Assembly (NCBI GenBank): GCA_964036275.1
Contig: CAXIWQ010000467.1
Location: 49,001-113,000 of the forward strand
DNA from: Litoditis marina
Taxonomy: Eukaryota; Nematoda; Chromadorea; Rhabditida; Rhabditidae
Length of the DNA stretch: 64,000 bases
Direction of reading: 5' to 3'
Position numbers and translations under genes: made by a program. This document shows, piece by piece, positions 1-12,242 of the stretch (its first letter is position 1; every line of letters starts with the position of its first letter). The notes under the pieces are model-generated. The model was not told the DNA's origin, did not search any database, and was given only the letters and a program-made list of their open reading frames with translations.

Positions 1-105
1 TTCCGCCCACGGGTTGCTCAGCTGCTACAGGAGGCACACCTCTTACTTGCGCACGAACCGCTGAAAGAAAATAATTAGTTACGAGAAGTGTGAGCACCGG
101 ACTAA

Positions 106-351
106 TTAGCAATTAGCAATAGCTACGAAGTGTAATAGGAAAGATTGAAGTTTAACCCGACTGCAAAGAGGCGCCTTATATCGTAGCACTTCAAACAATA
201 CCGGTGTATCATGACATGTCTCACACTTTACACACCCAATCAAATCATCAAGATGAGTCGACAAAAGCAAACTAACCCAAAACTCGCTGCATAGCTGACA
301 CCTGTCCGGCGGATAACTGTGGGTGAGGTTGGGAAGTGGAAGGATTACCAT
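106..351 (-). CDS. small Cys-rich hypothetical protein
   Basis: Single open frame of 81 codons from ATG 351. A good 3' splice site (ending TTCTAG) lies three bases upstream of the ATG, as expected for an SL1-trans-spliced nematode gene. The protein has paired cysteines (RCQLC near residue 19, GCVKCETCH near 46-53) that could bind zinc, but I recognise no family. An alternative 3' end is possible: a GT donor near 150 could join to the TTTCAG acceptor near 60, adding another Cys-rich stretch that ends inside the window. The start is better supported than the end. Confidence 0.35.
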   Translation of the reverse strand: MVILPLPNLTHSYPPDRCQLCSEFWVSLLLSTHLDDLIGCVKCETCHDTPVLFEVLRYKAPLCSRVKLQSFLLHFVAIANC

Positions 352-1000
352 GCCCTAGAATTCACAGTTTGGCGATGAGTGTGTTATATGCATAAACTCA
401 CTTAGTACATTTTCCCAATTTCACGTACTTTGTAACGGAGGAGGTGCCACTTGTTTCTTACGGCCCATGTTGGAAATGACTGAAAAATAAAACAAAGATA
501 AGGAGAAGAGTACACAAGATAAACGAATACAGGTACATTTTTGTGCTAAACACGTCAGTCTGCGTACATTTTTCAACACACATTTAATACACTGCTGCTG
601 CACAAACAACAAGAGTTTACATAGGCAAAAACCTAATCGAAAGCGAATGAAGAAACTTGAATGCTTCCTACAACATTCAAAACACAATGAGAAAGAACTA
701 TACGAAGAAAGAAACGAATAGAAAAAGAGAAAAGAAAGACAACTAAACAAGAATAGACTACCACGTGAGGTCAATTTGTCAACTGTCTTGGAAAAGCACC
801 CGCTGTATTCAAAACTGACTCACTTCAAAGTAACTTATCTAAGTCACGCAAGAAGACAGTATCTCAACTAGATAATGAACCAGAGAACAACTAGACTAGC
901 ACTATAATACACAAGAGGATAGTCATCCGACTACGAAAGTGCGGTCTTCTCACTATTCTATTAGCGTATCACAAAAACAATTAGTTGAAACCACATTAAT
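352..1000. other. stretch without a recognised gene
   Basis: Probably the spacer between the 3' end of the LRR gene and the small upstream frame. Long minus-strand open stretches around 421-774 are rich in Phe, Ser and Leu and have no splice context, so I read them as chance. No repeat seen. Confidence 0.4.
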
Positions 1001-2575
1001 TTAATCCAGCTGCAGATCTAGGTCTTCATCTGATCCACTAAGATTACTGGTCCCAGAACTGTCAGATTCTTCGGAACTGCCATCTGATTCATTCGACTCT
1101 GACTAAAAGAGCATTGAACAAGGTTTTGTAGCCAGTAACCGATCCATCTTACAAATGATAAGTGATATTCAAAGCAGCAGAACACTATTTTCTATTTATC
1201 TTCCGCATGTCTTGAGAACAATCCAGCTTAAGTGAGAAAAAAACGAAAAACTGACCTCTGTCTCCTGATCCTGTTCTCTATCCACAGAGCGAACGATCTC
1301 TTCATTGAAGATGCGTAGAGAAGGACATCTATCCATGAGCGGCCTGGAAATGTTTTCTCAAAAGCTAGCTCAATTCAAGCATGTTGTAGACTGAGCTGTG
1401 TTCATTGAATGTTCATTGAAGTGTGCTGAATCAGATCATATTCTCATTATTATGTCCAAGTTGAGAAAAGTAATCAATCAAAATTCATACAAAAGTTGGA
1501 ATTAAGAACCGGTCCCGTCCCTACCAGAGTTCGTTCCGAATGAGATGCTACTTATAGTCGTTTCTTGGTCGTGTTTGTTTTTCCAATTCTATTCACATGT
1601 TGAATCACAGTGTTCACGGTGTCATTGAAACAACGGAGAAACATGCGTATTATAAAATGACTCACCGTTTGACATTGTGTAGATCAACAGATCCTAAATC
1701 GATCCGTAAATGTCGTAGTGCAGGAAAAACAATATCACTGCTGATCCAGTTCCAGTCACTGCAAGTGAGGAAAGATTGCTGAAGCTGAAGTCCAACCACC
1801 TCGAACACTCCCTCCATGTTTTTTTGTTTTTGTACAAATATGTGCTCTAGTTTTAATATCTTTTTCCAACCTAATACGACCCCTAACATACTATGCGATA
1901 ATGAGCGATATAAACTCTAAAAAAATGAATTAACTATGTACCTATCTACAAATTCAGCAATAACTGGTATACACGAACAGCTGATAGGAGAACCTCTACA
2001 ATAATAACTCAAGCATAACTCACATATCGTTTCTTGAGAGGTCGAGACTACTCAGATTTGGAAATTTGATGGAGATATCACGTAGAGCGGTGTGAACACT
2101 ATTTTCACTTAGGTTCAATGCGGTCACGGTTTCCATCGGACATAGTTTCCCTATCATTGTATCATCTATACCACATGCTCGAAGGTTGCGACTCTGCAAA
2201 AACTAATATTGAATGAACGTAGCCGTACATTCTCACAAAGCGACAACAATGAATATTCCCGGAAGAGAGACGGATGCTCTGACCACCAGAAACTGCTGGG
2301 ATGGAGAGGTGCATTCTAGATTAGGGATCTACATAGAATTCCAGTAAAGCTAACCAAGATTATAATGATCGGTCACATGCATTCTTTCAACCTCTTGGAT
2401 ATTCCAAATTTTGAAGTTTTAAAGAAAATGATAGTGAGAAAGTGGATGGCAAATGATAACTTACATTCAAATTGACGAAGCGTTCTTTGCTGGCAAGAAA
2501 AAGATCCCATGTTCCAGCTGTAACAACCACGTAGAAAGCGTCTTCGGGTACTCGTTTGGCCTGGAGAACATCCAT
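1001..2575 (-). CDS. leucine-rich-repeat protein with acidic serine-rich tail
   Basis: Five exons join in frame on the minus strand: 2575-2465, 2193-2024, 1758-1666, 1343-1256, 1102-1001. Together they give 187 residues plus TAA. Every intron has GT-AG ends, mostly GTGAGT or GTAAGT donors and TTGCAG or TTTCAG-like acceptors. The middle part has at least two typical leucine-rich units (TALNLSENSV, LSSLDLSRNDI) and a further degenerate one (PALRHLRIDL). The last 40 residues are almost all Ser, Glu and Asp. The layout recalls small nuclear LRR proteins with acidic tails such as ANP32, but the repeats are too few to name an orthologue. No lesion seen. Start taken at ATG 2575; an in-frame extension upstream has no other ATG before a stop. 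Confidence 0.7.
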
Positions 2576-2639
2576 GGTCCGTGGACAAGGCTTAAAGAGA
2601 GCAAATGTAACAACGTTTTAAAACAACTCCTTAATTGAA

Positions 2640-3815
2640 TTCAATGAATGGAATGTGGAGAACATCAGAGAATAGAAAAGCAATTGCAAACTAGAAAGAG
2701 ATCAGAAAATAGTGTTAGAACTATTCTTAGTAAAGTTTGAAGTTACTATTCTTAGAAAAGTTTGAAGTTAAAAAAACCGTTATTCAGAAATAGAAATATA
2801 AGTTTTACTATCCTAATGCGGAAATTTAGATAATCGATAATGGGCGGGGCCGCCAATACTATGGTTCCGGGACCGTCGCAGGACTTGTTGACAACGCGAG
2901 CCATTCTGCGACGGTCCCGCGACTTTTCAGAGGTGACGGGACCGTAAAAATTTGGCGAAAAGTTACGGGACCGTAACGGCTGATGCCTGAGTATATGATT
3001 ACAGGCGCGCTTCACTGTTCAGCCCTAACTATTGAATAACGTGAATGCGCCACGAGCCCTAAGAAAACACCTTATACCGTTCTATAGTAGCACTAATTCG
3101 ATATAAATTTTCCCATATCATGAATGTTCAGCACATTCTTGCCTAGTTAGAGTACTACGGGTTTACTACTAGCCTACGAGTAAGTTACTACTAACGGTCT
3201 ACGTGGTTATAATGCCTACAAATCACTGTGATATAAATTCTGAGGAGATAATGTAACGTTAACAAAATAGTTTCAGACTGCCAAAATGCATTTTTTAATT
3301 TGACATCCGTATTTACTACTAGTTTTCTACCAGGATACCCATACTCTACTACGAGAGTACTCCTCCTTTACTACTACCACTAGTTTACTACGAGTTTACC
3401 TGTAGTGCCAGGTTTCCTATGTGTACCACTGCGCCACGCTGCTGATGTCTGACGGCGCGCCACAATCGTATACGATTACAGGCGCGCTTCACTGTTCAGC
3501 GCTCACTATGAAATAACGTGAATGCGCCACGAGCCCTAACAAAAAAACCTTATACTTAAGCCCGTTCTACAGTAGCACTAATTCGATAAAAATTTTCCCT
3601 TATTATGAATGTTCAGCGTTTTCCTGCCTAGTTAGCGTACTACAGGTTTCTACTAGCCTACGAGTAAGTTACTACTAGCCTACGAGTAAACTACTACTAA
3701 CTGTCTACGTGCTCATAATGCCTACAAATCACTGTGATTTAAATTCTGTGGAGATAATGTAACGTAAAAAGACTAGTTTCAGACTGCCAAAATGCATTTT
3801 TTAATTTGACGTCCG
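2640..3815. repeat. foldback and duplicated repeat region
   Basis: No gene seen. At 2845-2985 GGGACCGT occurs several times in both orientations and can fold back. Two direct copies of a roughly 320-bp sequence lie at about 2991-3300 and 3468-3815; both start with GATTACAGGCGCGCTTCACT and share the same run of TACTACTAG-like motifs. The segment between them is a further run of TACTA-type repeats. Confidence 0.6.
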
Positions 3816-4205
3816 GCTAATGCGCGCTTTCATTTTTTTAGTTCACTCTCAAAAAGGTCCAATTGTGCAAATCAGAACTTTTTATGATTTGCTGATTTTC
3901 TATGGCACATTTACAAGCTATGTTCGAAATTTGAACGAAATCGGTCAAGTTTGAGCCAAGTTATGACGTTTTCGCTTCATCAAGAGCGCCAACTTCCGTC
4001 GTTTGGTCCGGCTAATGCGCGCCTCCGTTTTTTTAGTTTACCCTCAAAAAGGCCCAAATGTGCAAATCAAGACTTTTTATGAATTGTTGATTTTTCATGG
4101 CATATGTACGAGCTATGTTCAAAATTTGAAGAAAATTGATTAAGTTTGAGCCAAGTTATGACGTTTTCGCTTCATCAAGAGCGCCAACTTCCGTCGTGTG
4201 TGTGT
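3806..4205. repeat. tandem duplication of a 200-bp unit
   Basis: Two head-to-tail units of about 200 bp, each starting with GTCCGGCTAATGCGCGC and ending with GCGCCAACTTCCGTCGT. They differ at about 10% of positions. The second unit is the start of the larger dispersed element found inverted at 12655-14410. Confidence 0.65.
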
Positions 4206-5475
4206 GTGTGTCTGTGTGTGTTGGTGCGCACTCCTGGGAAATTTTTATGTATGAACCGATTTGACTGATATCCCTCTCAAATTTTGGGGGCGCAAACTTT
4301 TTTTTCGAAAAAAATTATTTTTCATCAAGTTATAGGTCTTCGAAAATGTCTCTGCGTCTCTTCATTTCGTGCACTCTCTCGCCCTCTCTGTCGGGGTAAA
4401 TCAAATTGCGTTATAACTCAGCTCAGTCCTAACCAATTCAAGTAAAATTTGAAGTATGATACCACGACATGAACTGACATCGATTTAGATGTAAGTCTTC
4501 TACTGATGACGTCATCGAGGATTCTGGAGCTCGGATGACGTCATTTTTGAAAAGTGCAAAGTTGACGTCACATATATTTTCAAATGATGGTAATATCTTA
4601 GAAAGGGTCAATTAACGGTGAAACGCAATCTAAGAGTAACGTATTCTGGGATTCTGGAGACCAGATGACGTCATTTTTGAAAAGTGCAAAGTTGACGTCA
4701 CATATATTTTCAAATGCTGAAAATATCTTAAAAATGGTCAATTCACGATGAAACTTCATTCAAACATGACGTATTCTGGGATTTTGAAGTGCATATGGAG
4801 TAAGTTGTCAGAAGTGCGATGTTGATGTCATATTCTCTTCGAATGATGGTAATAATGGACAAGTGGTCAATTGAGAAAACAATTTTACCACCGTACAGAT
4901 CAAACAACCTCTCTACATACCTACGGCATGTATACAAAAATAAAAAAAATTCATGAAAAAGTGGGGACCCAACGACTCTGAGATTTGTCTTCTACTGTGC
5001 GCCCCTTAGACAACTACTCTCAAATGGAGCAGCTACTGCTACAAAAACCGAAAAATACTAATCTACTAAAGTATAACTGTTCATTACAAACATACAAAAG
5101 TCGTAAAATATTTTCTCAAACCTGTTTACTAGAATCTACAAATCACAGATGTTAACTCAACGTACTCAATTATAGAGTTCCTGGTTTTGTGCACAATGGT
5201 TGGCATTTATTGTCATTACTTCAATTCTAGGTGCTATAATACTTGACATATTATTCAACAGTTGTTCTCTCTTTTGCAGCTGTGACTTGTAGATTCTAGT
5301 TAACAGGTTTGAGAAAATATTTTACGACTTTTGTATGTTTGTAATGAACAGTTATACTTTAGTAGATTAGTATTTTTCGGTTTTTGTAGCAGTAGCTGCT
5401 CCATTTGAGAGTAGTTGTCTAAAGGGGGGAACAGTAGAAGACAAATCTCAGAGTCGTTGGGTCCCCACTTTTTAT
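4005..5475 (+). repeat. dispersed 1.5-kb element, copy 1
   Basis: This stretch recurs in inverted orientation at 12655-14410. It consists of a unit ending in a short interrupted GT repeat (about 4196-4220), a roughly 700-bp middle with repeated ATGACGTCATTTTTGAAAAG motifs, and a long palindrome at the right end (4951-5475). No transposase frame is visible, so it is non-autonomous or a relic. Confidence 0.65.
4951..5475. mobile_element. foldback element, about 215-bp inverted arms
   Basis: The arm 4956-5160 begins AAAAAGTGGGGACCCAACG and recurs inverted at about 5278-5475. A spacer of about 110 bp separates the arms. A near-identical copy lies at 12655-13185. Arms this long with no coding capacity fit a foldback or MITE-like element. 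No target duplication could be fixed, because both flanks are AT-rich and themselves repeated. Confidence 0.65.
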
Positions 5476-7190
5476 TCAAATACAGTACTGTCGCTATTCA
5501 CGATCCTAAAAGGAGAACCTGTGCAGCAGCTCATGCCATGGCAACTCTGCAGCAGAAGAGGATCGTCACAAGGAATTTGACCACGTTAGTTCGCATGATT
5601 CAATCATATGGTACCATGTTTGCCGCTTCTTTTCAATCTGTAAGTGCATACCGTTCACTGATCAGTTCGGATTCTGCCTTAAGAAGATGTGTCAAGAAAC
5701 AGCACACCAGAACCGTTGTATTTCTACATTGTTCCTATTCTATTATTTACGCGAACTCCAAAACGCCGTATAGTCACTATGCATGACTCGACGTTATTTT
5801 CTTCATCTGTATTCTCCCCTCTTTCTTTACTCCACTTGGATCCGAGTAAAACGGACATTCGACCAGAACACACGAACAAAGCACTCAACATCTGTGCCTA
5901 CAGGATTTATAAATATAGTTTATATTCCGAGAAGTCGTCGTCCATCCTCCAACTCACCTTTTGTAAAGTCTGGCCAGATTTACACAAAGCAGACTAGGAC
6001 AACCTTGGACGACCACTTCGCATTCTCTTATCGCAGCGGGAGATACGATCACACCAAGAATCCAAGGACGTATCATCGCGATATTGAGAGATAGGAATGC
6101 GATATCAAACTAGGACGCGACGCCAACAACAGAAGAACCGGATTCACTGTATAATCGCACCAAGAACGCAAGGACATATCGCGATAGGAAGAGATAGGAA
6201 TGTAGCACGACTCGATACCAATCTAGGACGCGAAGGCATACACAAAGGAACCAGACCCGCCCAGATGGTATATAAAGACGTAGAAGGCCACTCATCACCC
6301 ATTCGACACAAGTTGTTAGGCGAGGCGTCGGGTAGTGTCGACGTCCGTTGGCGGAATGCGTTTTCTTGTGATGAGCATTCGCGTTGCTGTATTTCTCTTT
6401 CTTGGCCTCCACTGGTGGCGTAACGGTGCGGGAGTTCGAGCCGGAAGACCTCCACGTTCCATTATAGGAACGTTCTTGTTCTATTGTAAAACTATCATTG
6501 TTTCCTTAAGGAATACCTCGAGTTTGGATTGCGTCGGAACACGAACAAGGTTGGAGTTATAAGTTTATATGCGAGCGAGCGTAACAACGAAGGGTGGCGA
6601 GCGGACTGCCCAGGGAAGCGACCTAAGGGGGCGGGGCGGGTGCCACGAGCCAACCAAACCGGTTGCCCCATGGCACGCGACGCGCTCTGTAAAATGCAGA
6701 TTCGCGTTCGGTCGGAACAGTTCCAGAACAGAACAATTTCGTCTAATTTGAGAGACGCAAACAGTTAGAGAACAAAAGTCGATTTGCATTCCCGCCATGT
6801 TGTATTTACAGTGAAATACTGTACCACAACCAGGCATCTTCTGAGAAAAACAACGGATGAGGCATCTTCTGAGAAAAACAAAGAATGAGCGGAATAAGCT
6901 TATAACTGAACTAGAAACCACTACGAAGAGGTGAGATATTACTTAATTATGACTCAAATAATAATAGATGGGAGCAGAATCAACCGAGGAGAAGTATGTG
7001 ATCAGTCTAAACGAGGAGAAGTATGTGATCAGAGTTGAAGATTGATTCTCATGTACATTTACATACGAGGGGGAACAAGCAGAATAAAACTAAGAGCAAA
7101 AAAATAGGGGGACCTCATGGTAAAATTAATAGGTAAAATGAATAAAGATCATGAATGGCGTATCAAATCCCGGCTCGAATGAATTTGCGC
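5476..7190. other. intergenic, possible promoter or LTR remnant
   Basis: No convincing gene: overlapping plus-strand frames at 5415-6423 lack splice context and codon bias. Two imperfect direct repeats of about 90 bp (about 6025-6115 and 6145-6235) contain AGGACG, GCGATA and AGATAGGAATG. A good TATA box, GGTATATAAAGACG, follows at about 6269. This could be a retroelement LTR remnant, but no polypurine tract or primer site was seen. Short tandem duplications lie at 6833-6890 (GCATCTTCTGAGAAAAACAA) and 6972-7035. Confidence 0.3.
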
Positions 7191-7817
7191 TGACGATTCA
7201 TGCAGTTGCATTGAATATTGCATTGGCTCTTCCCAACGGAAGCTGAAAATATGAATCATATGAAAAACTTGTAAAATGCTATTTCACAAATTCCAGGCAG
7301 ACTGATCATCGGCCACATCAACTGTAATAAAGACTTTATTATCCAAAACAAGAAATTTTACAACCTACCGAAGTAGTCAGGACAGTTTCTGAAGCGCGGA
7401 AAGGATGGAGTCTGGAGTCGCTAGTATTACTTCTCAGAACAAAGATTGCTCCACTCTTCATTTCGAGAGAAGCTTTTCCGATCAGATCACGGAGAGAGTA
7501 TTTGCTCTGAAAAGAAAATAATGAGCTCCACCCGAGATAAAAACTCAAACATAAACCTAGTCTATCTCAGCAATTAGTGGAGGATTCGGTCAGCCCACCT
7601 CCGTAAGAATACAAAAGGTGGAAGACACACCTCATCCTCATCGCCACATTCCACTGTCATTTTGAATGAACACAAGTCCAGGTCACCATCGCTCGCGTTG
7701 CAAACCACGAGAAAATGCGAAAGCGAATCCACGTAGATCATCAGTATACCCTAAAACACACTTATTCAGAGAGTTGGAAGATCGCACCTGGCTTATTTGT
7801 GACAGTGAGGTTTTGGA

Positions 7818-7931
7818 GAAGGACGATTATGTTGTCCAATCGCAATGATTCAGTCCTTCAAACTGCAGTAAATTTTTCAATTGCAGCTTGAAGGGCCGTT
7901 GACACGATATTGGTCCACGTTATCGTCCTTC
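7818..7931. mobile_element. MITE, GAAGGACGATTATG family
   Basis: About 114 bp with terminal inverted repeats, left GAAGGACGATTATGTTGTCC and right the imperfect complement ending CGTCCTTC. The same ends bound 8084-8195 and 61685-62247. It lies in an intron of the coiled-coil pseudogene. Confidence 0.65.
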
Positions 7932-8007
7932 GCCCAAAGTGTCTACAAACTGATTATTCCTTACACGAGGAATAATCAAATAATCGGTTTGTATACACTT
8001 CGGGCGC
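7931..8007. repeat. 75-bp near-perfect hairpin
   Basis: The arm GCCCAAAGTGTCTACAAACT and its complement ending ACACTTCGGGC flank a short centre that itself contains GGAATAATC and its partner. It directly abuts the right end of the MITE at 7818-7931. Confidence 0.6.
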
Positions 8008-8083
8008 GCAAAAAACAAGACATTCTCTCCGTAGTACTGAAACATCCAACAATGTTTGAAGTAATTGGATTGATGGTGTTAAA

Positions 8084-8195
8084 GAAGGACGATTATGTGG
8101 TCCAATCGCAACGCTTCAGTCCTTTAAACCGCAATATATTTTTCAATTGCAGTTTAAAGGACCGATGTAACGATTGGTCCACATAATCGTCCTTC
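8084..8195. mobile_element. MITE, GAAGGACGATTATG family, nearly perfect palindrome
   Basis: About 112 bp. The ends GAAGGACGATTATGTGGTCC and GGACCATAATCG-type complement pair along most of their length, including an inner CAGTCCTTTAAAC / GTTTAAAGGACC pair. It is a better-preserved sibling of 7818-7931. Confidence 0.7.
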
Positions 8196-9649
8196 TTTAA
8201 ATGAAGTATTATAATAGATAATGTCTAGGAAATTATGTAGTATATGGTAGTTTATGTATTTGATTTTCTTTCTTATCGGGGTTCTAGTATGCCCCGAGCA
8301 AGAAGATGCTTACAGAAAGGCGTTCACACATTCTGAAAAAATACCTCCTTAACTTCTTCCGCTTGCTCGACCTCTCAACGTCTTTTTGCAGGACATGTTT
8401 CCCCCGCAACGTCCGTGATCACTCTGAATGCCTGAAACAACAAAAAAAACCTGAAGCAATCAGAATGGCAGCTACCAACATAGCTATCCGTTGAGTAGAC
8501 TTTTTTCTTAACTAGATCAACTTTAGAAAAACTAGATGTGTGTTTTAAGAACAAAGGTTGAACGCAAACACGGAAAAAGAAACAAAGGCATAATCCGTAC
8601 CCTACAAGCCCGTTTCAGCTCTTCGTACTGCGATTCGATGTCGACCCGGAGAGCCCTCTGAAATCACACCAGTTGATTTTACGAATAGATCAAAAGACAG
8701 ACAACAAATAAAAATAATGACAGTTTCAATCAACAAACGCTTATATCCTGTATTTTTTTTTGTGCCGTTGGAAAGTTTGATGCATTATTTTCGATAAACT
8801 AAAGTAGCAAAACTCTGAAACATCAAACATACCTCTCGAATCAATTCCTGTTCCAACTTAGCAACCTTTCCGGTCAGGGTATCATTTTCTTCATACAGTT
8901 CACGCCATGCTTCAGTGGAGGACTTCTGCAAATAAAACAAATCACCGGCCCTGCTCCACATGTATTCTTCTTTATGTGACCTCATTTTTGCTGAACGCTA
9001 TCCGTGATTTATCTGTGGTCCTGCAAATGGGCGCTTTTGAATTCGGAGTTTCTAACAAAAAGGCATCTAACCGGTAGGAGTCCAGATCACGTCAATTCTG
9101 AGAAGTGCAACTTATAAAAATAGTTGACATTAATATCATCTATGGAACTATTTAAACATGGGAACTCCAAACTCCAGATGAAGTCACATTGGAAAAGTGC
9201 AGAGTTTACGTCAATTTTTTTCCAAATAGCAGTAATAGTTGAAAGTACTATCAATGATTAAACTGTCCCAGTCCCAGGTTTTGTCGCAGTGTCCCTAGTA
9301 AGTATGCCGTACTTGAGTAGCTCACTCGTACAAATCACAACACTGTTGGTTTCTCCTTTTTGATGAATTTAAGTTCTGAAATAACTCACTTGATCCTGAG
9401 CTGCTTTCAAGTTGAGCTGATGTGGTTTATTTTGCTCTCCAATTGACGCTCTCGGACTACCAACTCATCTCCAAGATTTTGAATTATCTGTAAGCACATA
9501 AAATTGCCTTCCTATATATCGCTGACTGATATACAATACGAATCAAATCAGATTTTGTGGAGCACTAAGCACTAACAAAAAACTAACCATTTTGCAACTG
9601 GATACAGCTTCCGCGGCCGCTGTGCGGCTCTCATCCAACTGACTCATCG

Positions 9650-11950
9650 CTGAAAATTCGCGCGCTGAATTGTTTGTGGAAAAAAACATGTATAAAAAAC
9701 GAAACACAATTGGATGTATGAACGAAAACACGAATTATGTGGTGAGCAAAGATCCTAGGCGAATTACAAGTATTAATGGAAGAGAATGATACAAACAAAA
9801 CACAAGCTACCTCCACTATTACAATAATAGTGATTCAAGGTAAAAATGCATAGTGATTTTACCTAAAAACATTGTGAACCGTTGTGCAAACAAGTGTATC
9901 ATTCTACTTTTGTTGCACACGCATTCACAACATCGTATTGTTCACTTTTTGCTGAAAACGGTGAAACCGAACAGAACTCACACACTTCCTGGTCCCCCAC
10001 TTTTTACAAATTGTTCTCTTTTTGCTAGTTGTACTGGTACAATCCCTCCTAGAGTAGAATGTCAAAAACGAACTGAAAAATGGTGAATATCAAACATCCG
10101 GATATCTGGACGAAGTTTCGAGTTTTCGAACGGAGTGATCCTGGTTTTTAAAAATATTTTTGGCGCCAGTTGACCTCTAAAATTGGCGCCAGCGCCAATA
10201 ATCAAACATGTTACTCCAATTGGTAAAAAATAACTGGAATGTATGGCCTTAACCATCTTTCGGCGGTCTTGTGGTTCGGAAACCTTGATTTTAATCTTGG
10301 CGCCAATCGGCGGATAAAAGAGCATTTTGGCGCCGATCATCGAAAAACTTCGGGTATACGAGGTTGTACTTGTCAACTACATTTCATAGTGCTGACCTCT
10401 GTGTCGTTACCCCATTTCGCTAGCGTTTTCTCATTTGGCGCCAGTGGGCGCCAGCGTTTGGCGCCAAACATAAGGCAAGGCACCGTATTCTGGTAAATAA
10501 TTTAAATTCACTATTCGGACCTCCATGCTAAATTTCAAACCATTTCACTGATGGAAACACATGTTTTTTGGCTTATGGCACCATCTGGCGCCCGCGCCAA
10601 GCGCCAGCCACCGACCCCCAACTTTCGGCGCCGAGCCAACTTTAAGGTTCACACAAGTGTGCCAAATTTCAGTCGATTCGGTTCAGTAGTTTTTTCAATA
10701 CTATGCGGACATGGGACGCGAGACGCGAGACGAGGAACAACGGAAAATTTCATAACGACACAAGAACATAACTTTTTCAAAACTTGACCGATTCCTCTAA
10801 TTTTTCCACACAACATGTATCTAATAGATCTATAGCTCTCTCTTTTTTTAAATTCCAAAAAACGTTTCATTTGAAGACTTTTATGGTTTGAAAGCCAAAA
10901 ATGAGTGCGCAATGGCCAAACCAGACACAACTCACACGCAGCGCTGCGCGCGATGAAAGAGAATGATACAAACAAAACACAAACTACCTCTATTCACCAT
11001 CACTATACCAAATTCAGTGACCGGTTCATTTCGGGACGGACCCAGTTCTCCAGTGAACCCCGTGTTATGATTTGTTTTCAACTCGCATGCTGCGTGCAAC
11101 TAGACGTTCTAAGCAGAAGCCGCAACCAAGCGATTCCCAATACTTATTTATTGATGGCGTTCAAATTCATGTAGTTCTCAGAACCTACAATTCTAAAGAG
11201 GAAGCTTCCTTGAAATGCCCTGATTCGACCTCGCAACTTCGCCGTGCTCAAGGAACAGTGCGAAACTTATTGTTGAAGACGCAGGGTAAGATCAGAGATC
11301 AGAGAAATTACAGAGAAATTCCCGAAAAATTAAGGAAGAATTTCAAACAGCTTGAAAGATCTTATTTTTTTGTTATAACCAAATAAGGATACCGATGATA
11401 ATCTTCATCGTAATGCATCACAGTTATACTTTTCACTGGATAGCGTGATATCATAAAACATTTTTGGTGGCGATTCACTGGAGAACCGGGTACTTCCAAA
11501 ACCGAACCGCAACCTGTCGGTCACTAGAGAATCGGACCAAATGAACCGACCAAACCTTACATTTTACTCCACTTCTTCAACGAAAAGTTTAGGCCGGACT
11601 GGCATTAACCATGATTCAAACAAGACAAAAAAGTCGTATACAAGGTAAAATGAGTGGATCCCGGGTTCGGTTGGAACAATTCTCTGATGAGCCGGTCGGT
11701 CCCAAATGTAATGGTGGTTCTGCGCGGTTTGTTCGGGAAAAACCCGGTTTTCCAGTGATTTGGTATTCATTTCTTCTCGTCCAGAATATTGAAAGTTCTC
11801 AGAAAACTGAGTAAACCGTAAACATGCATGATTAAAAGAACCAAACCGACGAAATCGATGAACATGCGCGTAAAATTAAAAAAGTTCGTTGAAGACAACC
11901 AAACTTCATTACAATTCAATATAATACGAATGCGGCAACTTCTAATTGAA
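9650..11950. other. intergenic repeats, GGCGCC-rich tract
   Basis: No gene supported. From about 10160 to 10640 the palindrome GGCGCC occurs about ten times, often inside TTGGCGCCAA or GGGCGCCAGCG. The stretch 10690-10920 recurs inverted at about 21870-22100. Frames at 10062-10787 and 11072-11386 overlap these repeats, lack splice context and are probably chance. Confidence 0.45.
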
Positions 11951-11959
11951 ATAGGGTCG

Positions 11960-12234
11960 GGGCCAATTCTACAACTAACCGGGTTTTTATGTAACCTAAC
12001 CCTTTTTTGGTAACCTCTTTTTCAGGTTACTTTGTAGGTAACCTAGAAGTAACCTGAAACTAAAATCCGGTTACCGTTCAAACTAACGGTGAAAACCACG
12101 TGTTGCGTTAGAAAAACAAGTAACCGGTTTTTCATTTTAGGTTACCAACCGGTTACCTACTGAGGTAACCTGAAAAACAGGTTACCAAAAAAGGGTTAGG
12201 TTACCTAAAAACCCGGTTAGATATAGAATTCACC
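11960..12234. mobile_element. hAT-like foldback element with target duplication
   Basis: About 275 bp. Its two ends are long inverted repeats containing AATTCTACAACTAACCGGG and many GGTAACC or GGTTACC motifs. TAGGGTCG stands directly on both sides (about 11952-11959 and 12235-12242), an 8-bp duplication typical of hAT superfamily insertion. Related copies lie at 17464-17697 and, decayed, at 20335-20550. It has no coding capacity. Confidence 0.7.
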
Positions 12235-12242
12235 TAGGGTCG

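Larger units (their letters stand above)
7198..9647 (-). pseudogene. coiled-coil protein gene with two lesions
   Basis: Eight exons can be placed on the minus strand: 9647-9588, 9487-9390, 8925-8833, 8657-8601, 8431-8345, 7750-7631, 7506-7369, 7242-7198. A TTTCAG acceptor sits two bases before ATG 9647, an SL1-type start. Exons 2-5 encode a charged heptad-like coiled coil. Exons 6-8 encode a compact C-terminal part I do not recognise. Exon 2 is 98 bases where the frame needs a multiple of three, and shows a small indel near 9420. Exon 5 has one in-frame TGA, but the coding pattern continues after it (EVEQAEEVKE). All other junctions keep phase. So this is a recent pseudogene, a segregating null allele, or sequence error. 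Intron 5 holds two MITEs and a hairpin. Confidence 0.5.

Noticed and set aside
5415..6455. Several overlapping 100-codon frames on both strands
   Set aside because: Overlap in all frames across tandem repeats, low-complexity Arg/Ser composition, no introns or trans-splice site. Likely chance.
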